Of a stretch of 23,921 nt of DNA, positions 6,963 through 14,696 are shown piece by piece. Source of the DNA: Candidatus Woesearchaeota archaeon (GTDB taxonomy: Archaea; Nanobdellota; Nanobdellia; Woesearchaeales; GW2011-AR9); assembly GCA_018303045.1 (NCBI GenBank), contig JAGVYX010000010.1:1-23921 (forward strand), given 5' to 3'. The notes beneath the pieces were generated by a model. It had not been told where the DNA came from and searched no databases. It saw only the letters and a list, made by a program, of their open reading frames with translations. Each line of letters starts with the position of its first letter. The stretch's first letter is position 1. The translations under genes and the position numbers were made by a program.

Positions 6963-9900
6963 ATGTTATTTGAGAAATATGATCCCCAGACCTTGGAGCC
7001 GCAAATACTAGAATACTGGCAGCAAAAAAGGATTGTAGAAAAGTTGCGCGAGCGGGATAAAAAAAATAAAAAATTCTATTTTCTGCAAGGCCCGCCGTAT
7101 ACTTCCGGAAAAATTCATCTAGGCCATGCCTGGAATATGGCCCTTAAAGATATTATTCTTCGGTACAAAAGGATGCTCGGCTATAACGTCTGGGATCGCA
7201 TGGGTTATGACATGCACGGCCTGCCCACAGAACAAAAGGTAATGAAGAAATTTAACCTGAAAAATAAAGAGGACATTTTGAAATTTGGCTTAGCTGAATT
7301 CATGAAAGAATGCCACAAGTTCTGCGTGGAGATGATGGAGCAAATGAACGAGGATTTTCAGCGCCTGGGCTCAACTCTGGATTATACTGATCCTTACCAG
7401 CCCATCGCCAACAGTTTCATGGAAGCCGAATGGCTTCTAATCAAAACAGCCCAGGAAAAAGGACGCTTGTACCAGGGATTAAGAACCATGCCCTGGGATG
7501 CCGCCACCCAAACTGCCGCGGCTAAGCATGAACTGGAGTACAAGCAAATTAAAGACATTTCTATCTACGTCAAATTTCCTTTAGCTGATGACCAATCTAA
7601 ATATTTTATCGTCTGGACTACCACACCGTGGACCATTCCTTTAAACTTAGCCATCATGGTCAACCCAGAGTTGCATTATGCGGAAGTTAAAGTCGGGAAA
7701 GAAATTTGGATTGTCGCTGAACCGTTATTGGAAGCGGTAATGAGCAAAGCCAAAATCGAAAAATACTCTGTGAAGGAAAAACATCAAGGCAGAAAGTTAG
7801 CTGGCTTAAAATACCGGCATCCGCTAAATATAAAACAGTATCTGCCGGAAACTCTGCAAAAAAATCCCAGATTATTCACCGTATTATTAAGCTCAGAGTA
7901 TGTTGACGCCTCTTCAGGAACCGGTTTAGTGCATTGCGCTCCCGGCTGCGGCCCGGAAGACTACGAAGTCGGGCACTTAAACCATCTCCCGCCCTTTAAT
8001 TGCGTTAATGAAGAAGGCTATTTTGAAAATTTTGGGCCGTATAATGGCTGGAAAGCGAAAACTGATGACGACAAATTCATTGCCGCGCTGAAAGAAGCCG
8101 GAGCTTTAATTGCCGAGGAAAGTTATATTCACGATTATCCGCATGGCGAGCGCAGCCATGAGCCGGTGATTTTCAGAACAACCAAGCAGTGGTTCTTTAA
8201 AGTTGAAGACCTGAAAGAAAAAATGCTGGAGGCCAACCAAAAGATTTATTGGAATCCGGCCGCGGCCAAAAACGCCTTTAATTCCTGGCTGGAAAACCTG
8301 CGCGACAATTCCATAACCAAACAGCGCTATTGGGGCACGCCAGTTCCGATCTGGCAGGCTGGCGAGGGAGATTATTTAGTGGTAGGCAGCTTGGCGGAAC
8401 TAGAGCGGCTGTCTGGGAAAAAAGTTATTAATATGCATCTTCCCGACATTGACAAGGTAATCATCAAGAAGAACGATAAAATTTACCGTAGAATTCCCGA
8501 TGTTCTGGATGTCTGGATTGATGCCGGAACAGTTTCTTGGAATTGTTTGGACTATCCGCAAAATAAAGAAAATTTTGCCAGATATTTTCCGGCCGATTTC
8601 ATTCTGGAAGGAAAAGACCAAATTCGCGGCTGGTTTAACCTGTTAATGATCGCTTCCTTTCTGGCTTTGGACAAACCATCATTTAAGAACGTGTTCATGC
8701 ACGGCTTTCTTAACGATATTAATGGAGTTAAAATGTCGAAATCATTGGGCAACATTATTCCCCCGGATGAAATTATTGACGCGCGCGGCGCGGATGCGTT
8801 AAGGTATTATATGTGCCAGACAGCTGCCGGAGAAGACATTAACTTCAGCTGGGACGAATGCCTGGTAAAAGAGCGGCAGCTGCATATTTTATGGAATATT
8901 CATAAGCTATTATTGAACTTGGTCGCCGAGACCAAAATCAAGCCGCAAAAAATATCCCTCCCAACTTTAGGAGCGGAAGAGAAATATATCTTATCCCGAC
9001 TGCATTCAACAATTAAATTAATTACCCGGCTGTTGGAGGAATACCGTTTAGATGAAATCGTCCAGCCGATCGAGGATTTATTTCTGGAACTAAGCAGGGC
9101 TTACATTCAGATTGCGCGCGACAAAAGCGCGCTGGGAACTGACGAAGAAAAAAAGCAGTGCCTGTACACCATTTATACTGTTTTGCTGGAAACTCTGAAA
9201 ATGCTGCAATTAATTGCCCCGTTCATTTCAGAAGCCATTTACCTCAACCTCAAAGAAGAGCTGAAATTATCTGAGTTAAGCCTTAGCCACTTTAAATGGC
9301 CGGAAGCTAACGACAAGCTAATTGATCCTGAATTAGAAAAATCCATGGAAATGGCTCGGGAAATCATTACTGCGGCCTTAAATGCCCGGGAGAAAATCAA
9401 AAGAAATTTGCGCTGGCCAGTCCAAGAAATTATTATCGTTAGCCAGAATCCAGAAGCGAAAAAAGCGGTTAAAAATCTGCAGGGAATTCTAAAATCACAA
9501 ATAAACGCTAAAACTATTGCCGTTAAGGAGTCCCTGCCCGGGGTAGTTGCCGCCATTACCGCCAATCCCAGCAAAATTGGGCCGGCTTATGGCGCGCTGT
9601 CGCCGAAAATAATGGCCGAGATTAACCAGAATTCTGAACCAGTCGCTGCAGAACTGCAAAAGAATCATTGTTACAATTTTGTTCTCAATAAAACCAAAAT
9701 AGTTGTAACCCGGGAAATGGTAAACATTTCGCGAACTGTTCCGGAAGGATACTGCGAAGCCGAAGGCAGTTTTGGCTTAGTTTACCTGAATAAGAACATT
9801 TCCGCAGAACTGGATCGCGAAGGTTTTGCGCGGGAGTTAATCCGAAATATCCAGCAGCTGAGAAAGAACCAGGGGCTGCAAAAAACCGACCGGATCAAAC

Positions 9901-10070
9901 TGCAGGTTAAAACTAATCTGAATTTACAGCCTTGGGTGAAGGAAATTAAAGAAAAAGTTGGCGCCAAGCATATACTTATTTCTAACGAGAAAGGAACTGG
10001 CGCGGTTTCCGAAACGTTTAAAATTAAAGAAGAAGAATTTGCTGTTTGGCTAAGCAAAGCTGTTAAGTAA
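6963..10070 (+). CDS. ileS: Isoleucyl-tRNA synthetase
   Basis: A protein of 1035 residues, the usual length for archaeal IleRS. It charges tRNA-Ile with isoleucine in the cytoplasm. The class I signature HLGH is at residues 52-55 after PPYTSGKI, and KMSKS is at 590-594 followed by LGN. The CP1 editing domain lies between them; WTTTPWTIPLNLA (about 218-230) and GTGLVHCAPGCGPEDY (about 319-334) are the conserved editing-pocket segments that remove Val-tRNA-Ile. The anticodon-binding helical domain runs from about 660 to 820 and a C-terminal extension follows. All key residues look intact. The ATG at 6963 fits the TATA box distance. Downstream, the TATA box of the next gene begins within a few bases of the stop. 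Confidence 0.97.
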   Translation: MLFEKYDPQTLEPQILEYWQQKRIVEKLRERDKKNKKFYFLQGPPYTSGKIHLGHAWNMALKDIILRYKRMLGYNVWDRMGYDMHGLPTEQKVMKKFNLKNKEDILKFGLAEFMKECHKFCVEMMEQMNEDFQRLGSTLDYTDPYQPIANSFMEAEWLLIKTAQEKGRLYQGLRTMPWDAATQTAAAKHELEYKQIKDISIYVKFPLADDQSKYFIVWTTTPWTIPLNLAIMVNPELHYAEVKVGKEIWIVAEPLLEAVMSKAKIEKYSVKEKHQGRKLAGLKYRHPLNIKQYLPETLQKNPRLFTVLLSSEYVDASSGTGLVHCAPGCGPEDYEVGHLNHLPPFNCVNEEGYFENFGPYNGWKAKTDDDKFIAALKEAGALIAEESYIHDYPHGERSHEPVIFRTTKQWFFKVEDLKEKMLEANQKIYWNPAAAKNAFNSWLENLRDNSITKQRYWGTPVPIWQAGEGDYLVVGSLAELERLSGKKVINMHLPDIDKVIIKKNDKIYRRIPDVLDVWIDAGTVSWNCLDYPQNKENFARYFPADFILEGKDQIRGWFNLLMIASFLALDKPSFKNVFMHGFLNDINGVKMSKSLGNIIPPDEIIDARGADALRYYMCQTAAGEDINFSWDECLVKERQLHILWNIHKLLLNLVAETKIKPQKISLPTLGAEEKYILSRLHSTIKLITRLLEEYRLDEIVQPIEDLFLELSRAYIQIARDKSALGTDEEKKQCLYTIYTVLLETLKMLQLIAPFISEAIYLNLKEELKLSELSLSHFKWPEANDKLIDPELEKSMEMAREIITAALNAREKIKRNLRWPVQEIIIVSQNPEAKKAVKNLQGILKSQINAKTIAVKESLPGVVAAITANPSKIGPAYGALSPKIMAEINQNSEPVAAELQKNHCYNFVLNKTKIVVTREMVNISRTVPEGYCEAEGSFGLVYLNKNISAELDREGFARELIRNIQQLRKNQGLQKTDRIKLQVKTNLNLQPWVKEIKEKVGAKHILISNEKGTGAVSETFKIKEEEFAVWLSKAVK

Positions 10071-10072
10071 CA

Positions 10073-10080
10073 TTTATATA
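10073..10080 (+). promoter_or_regulatory. TATA box of the 10103 gene
   Basis: TTTATATA begins three bases after the ileS stop codon and is centred 27 nt before the ATG at 10103. The downstream gene therefore has its own promoter although it directly follows ileS. Confidence 0.6.
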
Positions 10081-10102
10081 TCTCAATATCTTAAATTTTT
10101 TT

Positions 10103-10606
10103 ATGAAAGAGGAGATGCCGCAATTAACTGTGCGCTATAATGGGCTGTTTGATTTTGACGGATTATATGCCGCAGTTATCGACTGGGCCAAGAATGAAGG
10201 CTACATGTGGCATGAGAGAACGTTTAAGCACAAAGTGCCGCGGCCATATGGAGCTGAACAGGAATTAGACTGGGAGATAACTAAAAACGTTACCGATTTT
10301 TTTCAATTTGGCATTGCCATCAGAGTCCATATTTGGGATTTAAAAGAAGTAGAAGTTCAAACCGAAAAGGGAAAGAAAAAATTATCTCAGGCCCGAGTTT
10401 TAATCGTAATGAATGGGAAGCTGGTTACCGACTGGAAAAGAAGATTTGCCAGAGGAGTCTTCAACAAATTATTGGGCAAATGGTATGATAAAATAAATTA
10501 CAGCAAGATTGGCGGTTATGCTGACACTTTAGCTTACCGAATGTTAAGCCTGCAAGCCATTATTAAAAAATATTTTAACATGCAGACCAAGAAGAATGTT
10601 TATTAA
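10103..10606 (+). CDS. Orphan protein, 167 aa
   Basis: I cannot name this family. The 167-residue protein is soluble and basic, with no signal peptide. The N-terminus alternates strand and helix (PQLTVRYNGLFDFDGLYAAV, then IDWAKNEGYMWHERTFK). The middle has strands with aromatic residues (VTDFFQFGIAIRVHIWDLKE), and the C-terminus is helical and Lys/Tyr-rich (LAYRMLSLQAIIKKYF). The high content of Trp, Tyr and Phe and the well-spaced strands look like a folded, conserved domain, and I expect homologs in related small archaeal genomes (inference). It lies between ileS and the convergent proS operon and has a dedicated TATA box. Confidence 0.65.
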   Translation: MKEEMPQLTVRYNGLFDFDGLYAAVIDWAKNEGYMWHERTFKHKVPRPYGAEQELDWEITKNVTDFFQFGIAIRVHIWDLKEVEVQTEKGKKKLSQARVLIVMNGKLVTDWKRRFARGVFNKLLGKWYDKINYSKIGGYADTLAYRMLSLQAIIKKYFNMQTKKNVY

Positions 10607-10650
10607 AATTTAAAGAAAATCCTAGAAAATGAAATATTCTAACTTTTAAA

Positions 10651-10929
10651 TTAAGCTTTTCTTAATCTACTTCTTATTAACTGCACTAGGGAATATACAA
10701 AGTAAACGAACATTACTAGCAGTAAATAAGAAAATAGTTGAAGGATAAACTCAGAAAAAGTTGCGCCAATAGTACAATTGCAAGACGGAATTAATTCAGG
10801 CCAGAATTCTTGGGTGATCGTTCCGCAGGGTTTACATACAATACCTGAAAAAAAATTATTGTATAAATAATAAATAATTAAAACTAAAACACAAACAATT
10901 ACTTTTCCTTTCGTTGGCTTCAACCACAT
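10651..10929 (-). CDS. Small two-helix membrane protein with Cys-rich loop
   Basis: A protein of 92 residues. Two transmembrane helices (about 9-26, GKVIVCVLVLIIYYLYNN, and about 61-82, FILQLFSYLLLVMFVYFVYS) flank a loop containing CKPC and SCNC. The loop cysteines could form disulfides outside the cell or bind a metal. The tail after helix 2 is basic (RSRLRKA), so by the positive-inside rule both ends face the cytoplasm. It starts on the base directly after the proS stop codon (no gap), so the two are co-transcribed. There is no evident functional link to proline charging. I do not recognise the family. Confidence 0.6.
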   Translation of the reverse strand: MWLKPTKGKVIVCVLVLIIYYLYNNFFSGIVCKPCGTITQEFWPELIPSCNCTIGATFSEFILQLFSYLLLVMFVYFVYSLVQLIRSRLRKA

Positions 10930-12375
10930 CTAATAACTTCTCCCAAAATAAAACCAGGCTTTAGCTGGATTGCCGCAGTTAAAACATTTGCCGGAAACTT
11001 TAGGCTGCTTTAAGGGAGAATTTAAGGATTTCCCGCCAGTTTTTTCCTTAAAGCTCTCTTCGCATTTTGCTTCAGCGCACCAAGGAGCATAAATATAATT
11101 GCCTTTTTGAAATTCTTTTTCCGCAGCCGGGGAATCCTTAACCTTAACTAATCTTTCCTGCAGCAATTTTTCAGCTTTATTGTATAAAGAAAATTGAATA
11201 TATTCCAACAAACTAGGTATAACTTTAGAAACCTCAGAAATTTTAAATTCTTTTTTCTCCCCGGTATCTCTTCGAGCTACAACAACTTGTTTTTTGGCTA
11301 AATCCTTCGGGCCAAGTTCCAAACGCAGAGGAACGCCTTTAACTTCCCACTCATTAAATTTCCACCCCGGCGAATATTCTTCGCGAGCATCAATTTGCGC
11401 TAAAACTCCCCTGGCCTCTAGTTTCTTCTTGATCATTTCAGCAGCAGCCAATACTTTTTTCTTGGAATCATCAAACAAAATTGGAACTATCACCGCTTGC
11501 ACTGGAGCAACCCGCGGCGGCAGAACCAGCCCTTTATCATCAGAATGCATCAAAATCATTACTCCAATGGATCTGGTGGACAGGCCCCAGGAATTCTGCC
11601 AGGCTAATTGTTTCTGGCCTTGTTCGTCAGTAAAAGAAATATTAAACGCCCGAGAAAAATTCTGCCCTAAATGATGCGAGGTAGCTCCCTGAATGGCTTT
11701 GCCGTTAGGCAAAAACGCTTCCACTGATAAGGTAAATTCCGCTCCGGCAAATTTTTCCCCGTCGGATTTTCGTCCTTTCAGTACTGGTATGGCATACAGC
11801 TCCTTAAAAGTCTGTTCGTATAAATTCAGCATTTTCTCTGCTTCTTTAACTGCTTCTTCCTTATTAGCAAAAGCGGTATGCCCTTCCTGCCACAAAAATT
11901 CCCGGCTTCTTAAAAAAGGAGTGCAGTGCTTAAACTCCCAGCGCACCACGTTGCACCATTGGTTTAACCGCAGAGGCAGGTCTTTATACGAGCGTATCCA
12001 TTTGGCATAAGCATCATACATGATCGTTTCCGAAGTTGGCCTTACGGCAAGCCGTTCGCCTAGCTGGCTGTGGCCGCCGCTTTCCACCCAGGCCACTTCC
12101 GGAGCAAACCCTTCCACATGGTTTTTTTCCTTCATCAGCAAGCTTTCAGGAATAAATAAGGGGAAATAAACATTTTTAACTCCATCTTGTTTAATCAGCT
12201 GGTCAAAATATTGCTGCACCTTTTCCCAGATATAGTATGCATTTGGCCTAAGGATATAGCAGCCGGAAACCGGGCTGTATTCAATTAATTCCGCTTTCTG
12301 AATAACCTGAGTATACCATTCACTGAAATCCTGATCTTTTTTTACAGTTATTCCTTGAGTGGTTTTTTTGGACAT
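10930..12375 (-). CDS. proS: Prolyl-tRNA synthetase, archaeal/eukaryotic type
   Basis: A protein of 481 residues, the standard length of the archaeal type, which lacks the bacterial editing insertion. It charges tRNA-Pro with proline. The class II catalytic core shows RPTSE (112-116), motif 2 around RWEFKHCTPFLRSREFLWQE (145-164), and motif 3 around WGLSTRSIGVMI (263-274) leading to the HSDDKGLVLPPRVAP loop. The anticodon-binding domain is about 285-390. The C-terminal extension carries CAEAKC and CFNCG, a likely zinc site, and ends in a Tyr (GRSY), both hallmarks of this type. A TATA box (12399-12409) is centred 29 nt before the ATG. It heads a two-gene operon with the small membrane protein. 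Confidence 0.97.
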   Translation of the reverse strand: MSKKTTQGITVKKDQDFSEWYTQVIQKAELIEYSPVSGCYILRPNAYYIWEKVQQYFDQLIKQDGVKNVYFPLFIPESLLMKEKNHVEGFAPEVAWVESGGHSQLGERLAVRPTSETIMYDAYAKWIRSYKDLPLRLNQWCNVVRWEFKHCTPFLRSREFLWQEGHTAFANKEEAVKEAEKMLNLYEQTFKELYAIPVLKGRKSDGEKFAGAEFTLSVEAFLPNGKAIQGATSHHLGQNFSRAFNISFTDEQGQKQLAWQNSWGLSTRSIGVMILMHSDDKGLVLPPRVAPVQAVIVPILFDDSKKKVLAAAEMIKKKLEARGVLAQIDAREEYSPGWKFNEWEVKGVPLRLELGPKDLAKKQVVVARRDTGEKKEFKISEVSKVIPSLLEYIQFSLYNKAEKLLQERLVKVKDSPAAEKEFQKGNYIYAPWCAEAKCEESFKEKTGGKSLNSPLKQPKVSGKCFNCGNPAKAWFYFGRSY

Positions 12376-12398
12376 ATAATGAAAAGAAGCTTAAGTAG

Positions 12399-12409
12399 TT
12401 TATAAAATT
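12399..12409 (-). promoter_or_regulatory. TATA box of proS
   Basis: On the reverse strand TTTTATAAAC is centred about 29 nt before the proS ATG at 12375. Confidence 0.6.
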
Positions 12410-12422
12410 TTAGTTGAAAAGT

Positions 12423-12590
12423 ATGTATTAAGTCTGTTATCAAAACGCTAAAAACATTCAAGCAGAAAATGGAATATTTTGAGCAATGTTGTTAATGTGT
12501 TGGCTACTTTTGAGCAATGTTGTTAATGTGTTGGCTACTTTTGAGCAATGTTGTTAATGTGTTGGCTACTTTTGACCTAACTTAATACAT
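12423..12590. repeat. 31-bp tandem repeat, three perfect copies, bracketed by an inverted repeat
   Basis: Three identical copies of a 31-bp unit that begins TTTTGAGCAATGTTGTTAAT lie at 12477-12507, 12508-12538 and 12539-12569, followed by a partial TTTTGA. The array is flanked by a perfect 11-bp inverted repeat, ATGTATTAAGT at 12423-12433 and ACTTAATACAT at 12580-12590; GTTGAAAA also occurs near both ends. The block lies between the divergent promoters of proS and the toxin-like gene. It could be a regulatory array, or a small non-autonomous mobile element with an amplified core. Confidence 0.9.
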
Positions 12591-12614
12591 TCGTTGAAAA
12601 ACACCACCAATTAA

Positions 12615-12622
12615 TTTAAAAA
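12615..12622 (+). promoter_or_regulatory. TATA box of the toxin-like gene
   Basis: TTTAAAAA is centred about 27 nt before the ATG at 12645. The perfect inverted repeat TCTCG/CGAGA (12634-12638 and 12641-12645) runs into the start codon and is a candidate operator. Confidence 0.5.
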
Positions 12623-12644
12623 TGGAATAAATCTCTCGCACGAG

Positions 12645-13049
12645 ATGACTGAAGAAAAATACCCCGTTGTTTTTGATGAAGTTATAAGAATAAAGCTTCA
12701 GAAAGCTATTGAAAAGAGCGAATTTAAGAAAATTATAATAAATTGGTTGGACGAATTGGAATGTAACGGCCCTATCAGTGGAAAGCTATTAGACAACCAT
12801 CTCTGGCTATATGAAATGAAAAATAAACACCCTCCTCTTCGATTATATTTCTATCATCAAAAATCAACTAATAAAATTATAATCTTTGAATGTGAGATGA
12901 AAACTAGTGAACAAAAACAACAAAAAACTATTAATAAAGTAAAAAATAGATTAACTAAATTCCTAAATCTTTACGGGTGTATTCCTTGCTTTTTAAATTT
13001 TCTAAAGCATCCAGAAGCCGTTTATAGAGCCGCGTATTTCTTAAAATAG
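12645..13049 (+). CDS. RelE/HigB-like toxin candidate
   Basis: A protein of 134 residues. Residues about 44-105 follow the pattern of RelE-superfamily toxins of the phage-Gp49/HigB type: GKLLDNHLWLYEMKNKHPP, then LRLYFYHQ, a hydrophobic strand (KIIIFECEMK) and a Lys/Gln-rich helix (QKQQKTINKVKNRLTKF). Members usually cleave mRNA on the ribosome. The core is preceded by a helical start (residues 8-35) and followed by about 29 residues (LYGCIPCFLNFLKHPE..) that are antisense to the 3' end of the antitoxin-like gene at 12955-13125; this tail may not be ancestral. The usual layout is antitoxin and toxin side by side on one strand, so the convergent layout is unusual. Activity cannot be told from sequence alone. 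Confidence 0.6.
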   Translation: MTEEKYPVVFDEVIRIKLQKAIEKSEFKKIIINWLDELECNGPISGKLLDNHLWLYEMKNKHPPLRLYFYHQKSTNKIIIFECEMKTSEQKQQKTINKVKNRLTKFLNLYGCIPCFLNFLKHPEAVYRAAYFLK

Positions 13050-13125
13050 CGATTTCTTGCTTTAAATTTTTATTTTCTTGCTCTAAAGCTTTAAACTCTA
13101 TTTTAGGGAGGGTTACTGTTTCCAT
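12955..13125 (-). CDS. Short antitoxin-like protein, 56 aa, convergent with the toxin candidate
   Basis: This open frame of 56 codons starts with ATG at 13125 and ends with TAG at 12955-12957. The protein begins METVTLPKIEFKALEQENKN, continues through a short coiled-coil-like helix and ends LENLKSKEYTRKDLGI. A start of the TVTLPK type, a helical middle and a YTR(K/E)(D/E)LG ending are typical of small archaeal and bacterial antitoxins. A TATA box (reverse of 13148-13156) is centred about 29 nt before its ATG. Leucine is mostly TTA, as in neighbours. Its last 95 bases overlap the 3' end of the RelE-like gene on the other strand, so the two messages are complementary there. No toxin follows it on its own strand. 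Confidence 0.65.
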   Translation of the reverse strand: METVTLPKIEFKALEQENKNLKQEIAILRNTRLYKRLLDALENLKSKEYTRKDLGI

Positions 13126-13147
13126 GTCTTACTAAGAGCGCCACTAC

Positions 13148-13156
13148 TTTATATAA
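13148..13156 (-). promoter_or_regulatory. TATA box of the antitoxin-like gene
   Basis: TTTATATAA on the plus strand reads TTATATAAA on the reverse strand and is centred about 27-29 nt before the ATG at 13125. It supports an independent reverse-strand promoter downstream of the antiporter gene. Confidence 0.6.
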
Positions 13157-13204
13157 TTTACTTAAGAAAAATGCCTTTTTAAGTTATAATAGTTCATTTC
13201 TTAT

Positions 13205-14407
13205 TTAATTTTTCCACAGCTTATGATATCGCTTGGCTAAAACCCTGAACAGAATCGGTGAAATAATCGTTGTAAGCACCGACATCATCACCAGAACCGC
13301 AAATAAGGACTGAGAGATTAAAGCCGCTTCCAAAGCTAAAGCGGCAACGGCCAGTTCCACATCTCCCTTAGGGCTTAAGCCAATTCCCAGCAGAAGCCCT
13401 TCCTGCCAAGAACCTTTAGTAAATAACATTGGTATCATGACGCCGGCCACATTCCCAAAGATGGATAAGAAGGCCAGAAACAAAATTAATCCGGTTTCTT
13501 TAAAAACTAAAGAAAAATCAACCGAAAGGCCCGTCCATAGAAAAAATAATGGAATCAAGAAGCCAAAAGCCAGAATGTGCACTGAGCGGGCGATATCATG
13601 CTCCTGCCAGCTGGAAAGCAGGTGATCCTTAAAAATAGTCTGGCGAACAATCACTCCGGCGATCAGCGCGCCAATGATTAATCCCAGCCCTAACACTTCC
13701 GAAAGAGAAGCCACCAGCAGGACAATAATCATCGAGGCCGTAAACCTGGCGGTGCTGGAATGTTCTTTGTCAAAAAAAGCTAAAATAGAGGGGATAAACC
13801 ACAATCGCGCGGCCACAACAACCAGAATAAAAATTAACATGTCTAAAAACAGCGTCAGCAATCCGGATTGGCTGGTTCCAACCTGAATCAGCGAAAAGAT
13901 TACGGCAATAATTATTATTTGCAGAACATCATTAAACATGCCCACGCTTAATAACAGCGTCCCGATCTTGGTCTTAAGCATTCTTAATTCTTCCAATTGA
14001 TTAATGCTGATAGATAAAGCCGCGGTCGGCAGAGTCATGCCAATGACTAAGCTGGGGATGAGGCCTAATTTTAAAATAAAATAGGACAACCCGAACCCCA
14101 ACAGCAACGGCAAAATCGTATTAAATAGAGAAATAGTAATGGAATTGCGGGCCGTTTTCAAAACAGTTTTAAAATTAACCTCCAGCCCGACATAATAAAA
14201 TAATAAAATAATTCCCAAGTGCGCCAAGAAGGACAAAGTTTTAAGGCTTTCATCAGTAAATAAGACCTCCTTGACAACCCCAATGCTTAAAAACAGCCCC
14301 GCTCCAACCTGGCCTACCACGCGGGGAATCTTCAGCTTATGCAGCAGTTCGCCAAAAAAATAAGCAATCACCAAACATACGAGAATTGTTAATAACGCCT
14401 GCGCCAT
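13205..14407 (-). CDS. CPA2-family cation/proton antiporter
   Basis: A protein of 400 residues, nearly all membrane, with about 11-13 hydrophobic helices. It resembles KefB/NapA-type (CPA2, Na_H_Exchanger) transporters, which exchange Na+ or K+ for H+. Helix 1 carries the usual PRVVGQVGAGLFL segment. The ion-binding site is MFNDVLQI, with Asn159-Asp160: an ND pair as in electroneutral exchangers or the KefB-like group, rather than the DD pair of electrogenic ones. GLGLIIGALIAGVIVR and GIGLSPKGDVELAVAAL are further conserved helices. There is no C-terminal RCK/TrkA-N domain, so any nucleotide-gated regulation would need a separate subunit. On the reverse strand a TATA-like TTTTAAAT at about 14440-14447 lies some 36 nt before the start. 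Confidence 0.9.
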   Translation of the reverse strand: MAQALLTILVCLVIAYFFGELLHKLKIPRVVGQVGAGLFLSIGVVKEVLFTDESLKTLSFLAHLGIILLFYYVGLEVNFKTVLKTARNSITISLFNTILPLLLGFGLSYFILKLGLIPSLVIGMTLPTAALSISINQLEELRMLKTKIGTLLLSVGMFNDVLQIIIIAVIFSLIQVGTSQSGLLTLFLDMLIFILVVVAARLWFIPSILAFFDKEHSSTARFTASMIIVLLVASLSEVLGLGLIIGALIAGVIVRQTIFKDHLLSSWQEHDIARSVHILAFGFLIPLFFLWTGLSVDFSLVFKETGLILFLAFLSIFGNVAGVMIPMLFTKGSWQEGLLLGIGLSPKGDVELAVAALALEAALISQSLFAVLVMMSVLTTIISPILFRVLAKRYHKLWKN

Positions 14408-14459
14408 CTTTTTTAATTAAAAGAAAGAAAAGAAGCTATTTAAAAGTTGTTATATCTAT

Positions 14460-14513
14460 GGCTCTGTAGAAAATCTCATCACGCTCGGCTGCTGCTGCAT
14501 TTTCTACAGGGCC
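14460..14513. repeat. Long hairpin, 15-bp stem
   Basis: GGC-T-CTGTAGAAAAT (14460-14474) pairs with ATTTTCTACAG-G-GCC (14499-14513): 14 Watson-Crick pairs and one wobble, with a 24-nt loop containing CGCTCGG and GCTGCTGCTGC. The first half (GTAGAAAATCTC, then CG.TCGG.T) recurs at 20303-20326. The element lies upstream of the antiporter promoter and before the 20-bp repeat array. Confidence 0.8.
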
Positions 14514-14543
14514 TATTTGTTGCACGTATTATGTGTTGCGCAG

Positions 14544-14646
14544 ATTAGGTCTGCTTTCTTACAATTAGGTCTGCTTTCTTACAATTAGGTCTGCTTTCTT
14601 ACAATTAGGTCTGCTTTCTTACAATTAGGTCTGCTTTCTTACAATT
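14544..14646. repeat. 20-bp tandem repeat, five perfect copies
   Basis: The unit ATTAGGTCTGCTTTCTTACA is repeated five times without a change at 14544-14643, followed by a partial ATT. The last copy ends about 20 bp before the TATA box (14663-14670) of the 14697 gene. A 20-bp period places each copy on nearly the same face of the helix, as expected of an array of protein-binding sites, though it may also be a simple expanded repeat. Confidence 0.95.
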
Positions 14647-14662
14647 CAAAAATAAATATAAA

Positions 14663-14670
14663 TTTAAATA
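14663..14670 (+). promoter_or_regulatory. TATA box of the 14697 gene
   Basis: TTTAAATA is centred about 30 nt before the ATG at 14697 and directly follows the five-copy 20-bp array. Confidence 0.6.
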
Positions 14671-14696
14671 TACTTCTTTAGTTAATTATAATCCTC

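Noticed and set aside
9239..9574. Reverse-strand open frame inside ileS
   Set aside because: Antisense shadow of a conserved gene; no promoter or domain.
11294..12010. Two plus-strand open frames inside proS
   Set aside because: Antisense to the conserved synthetase core, with shadow composition.
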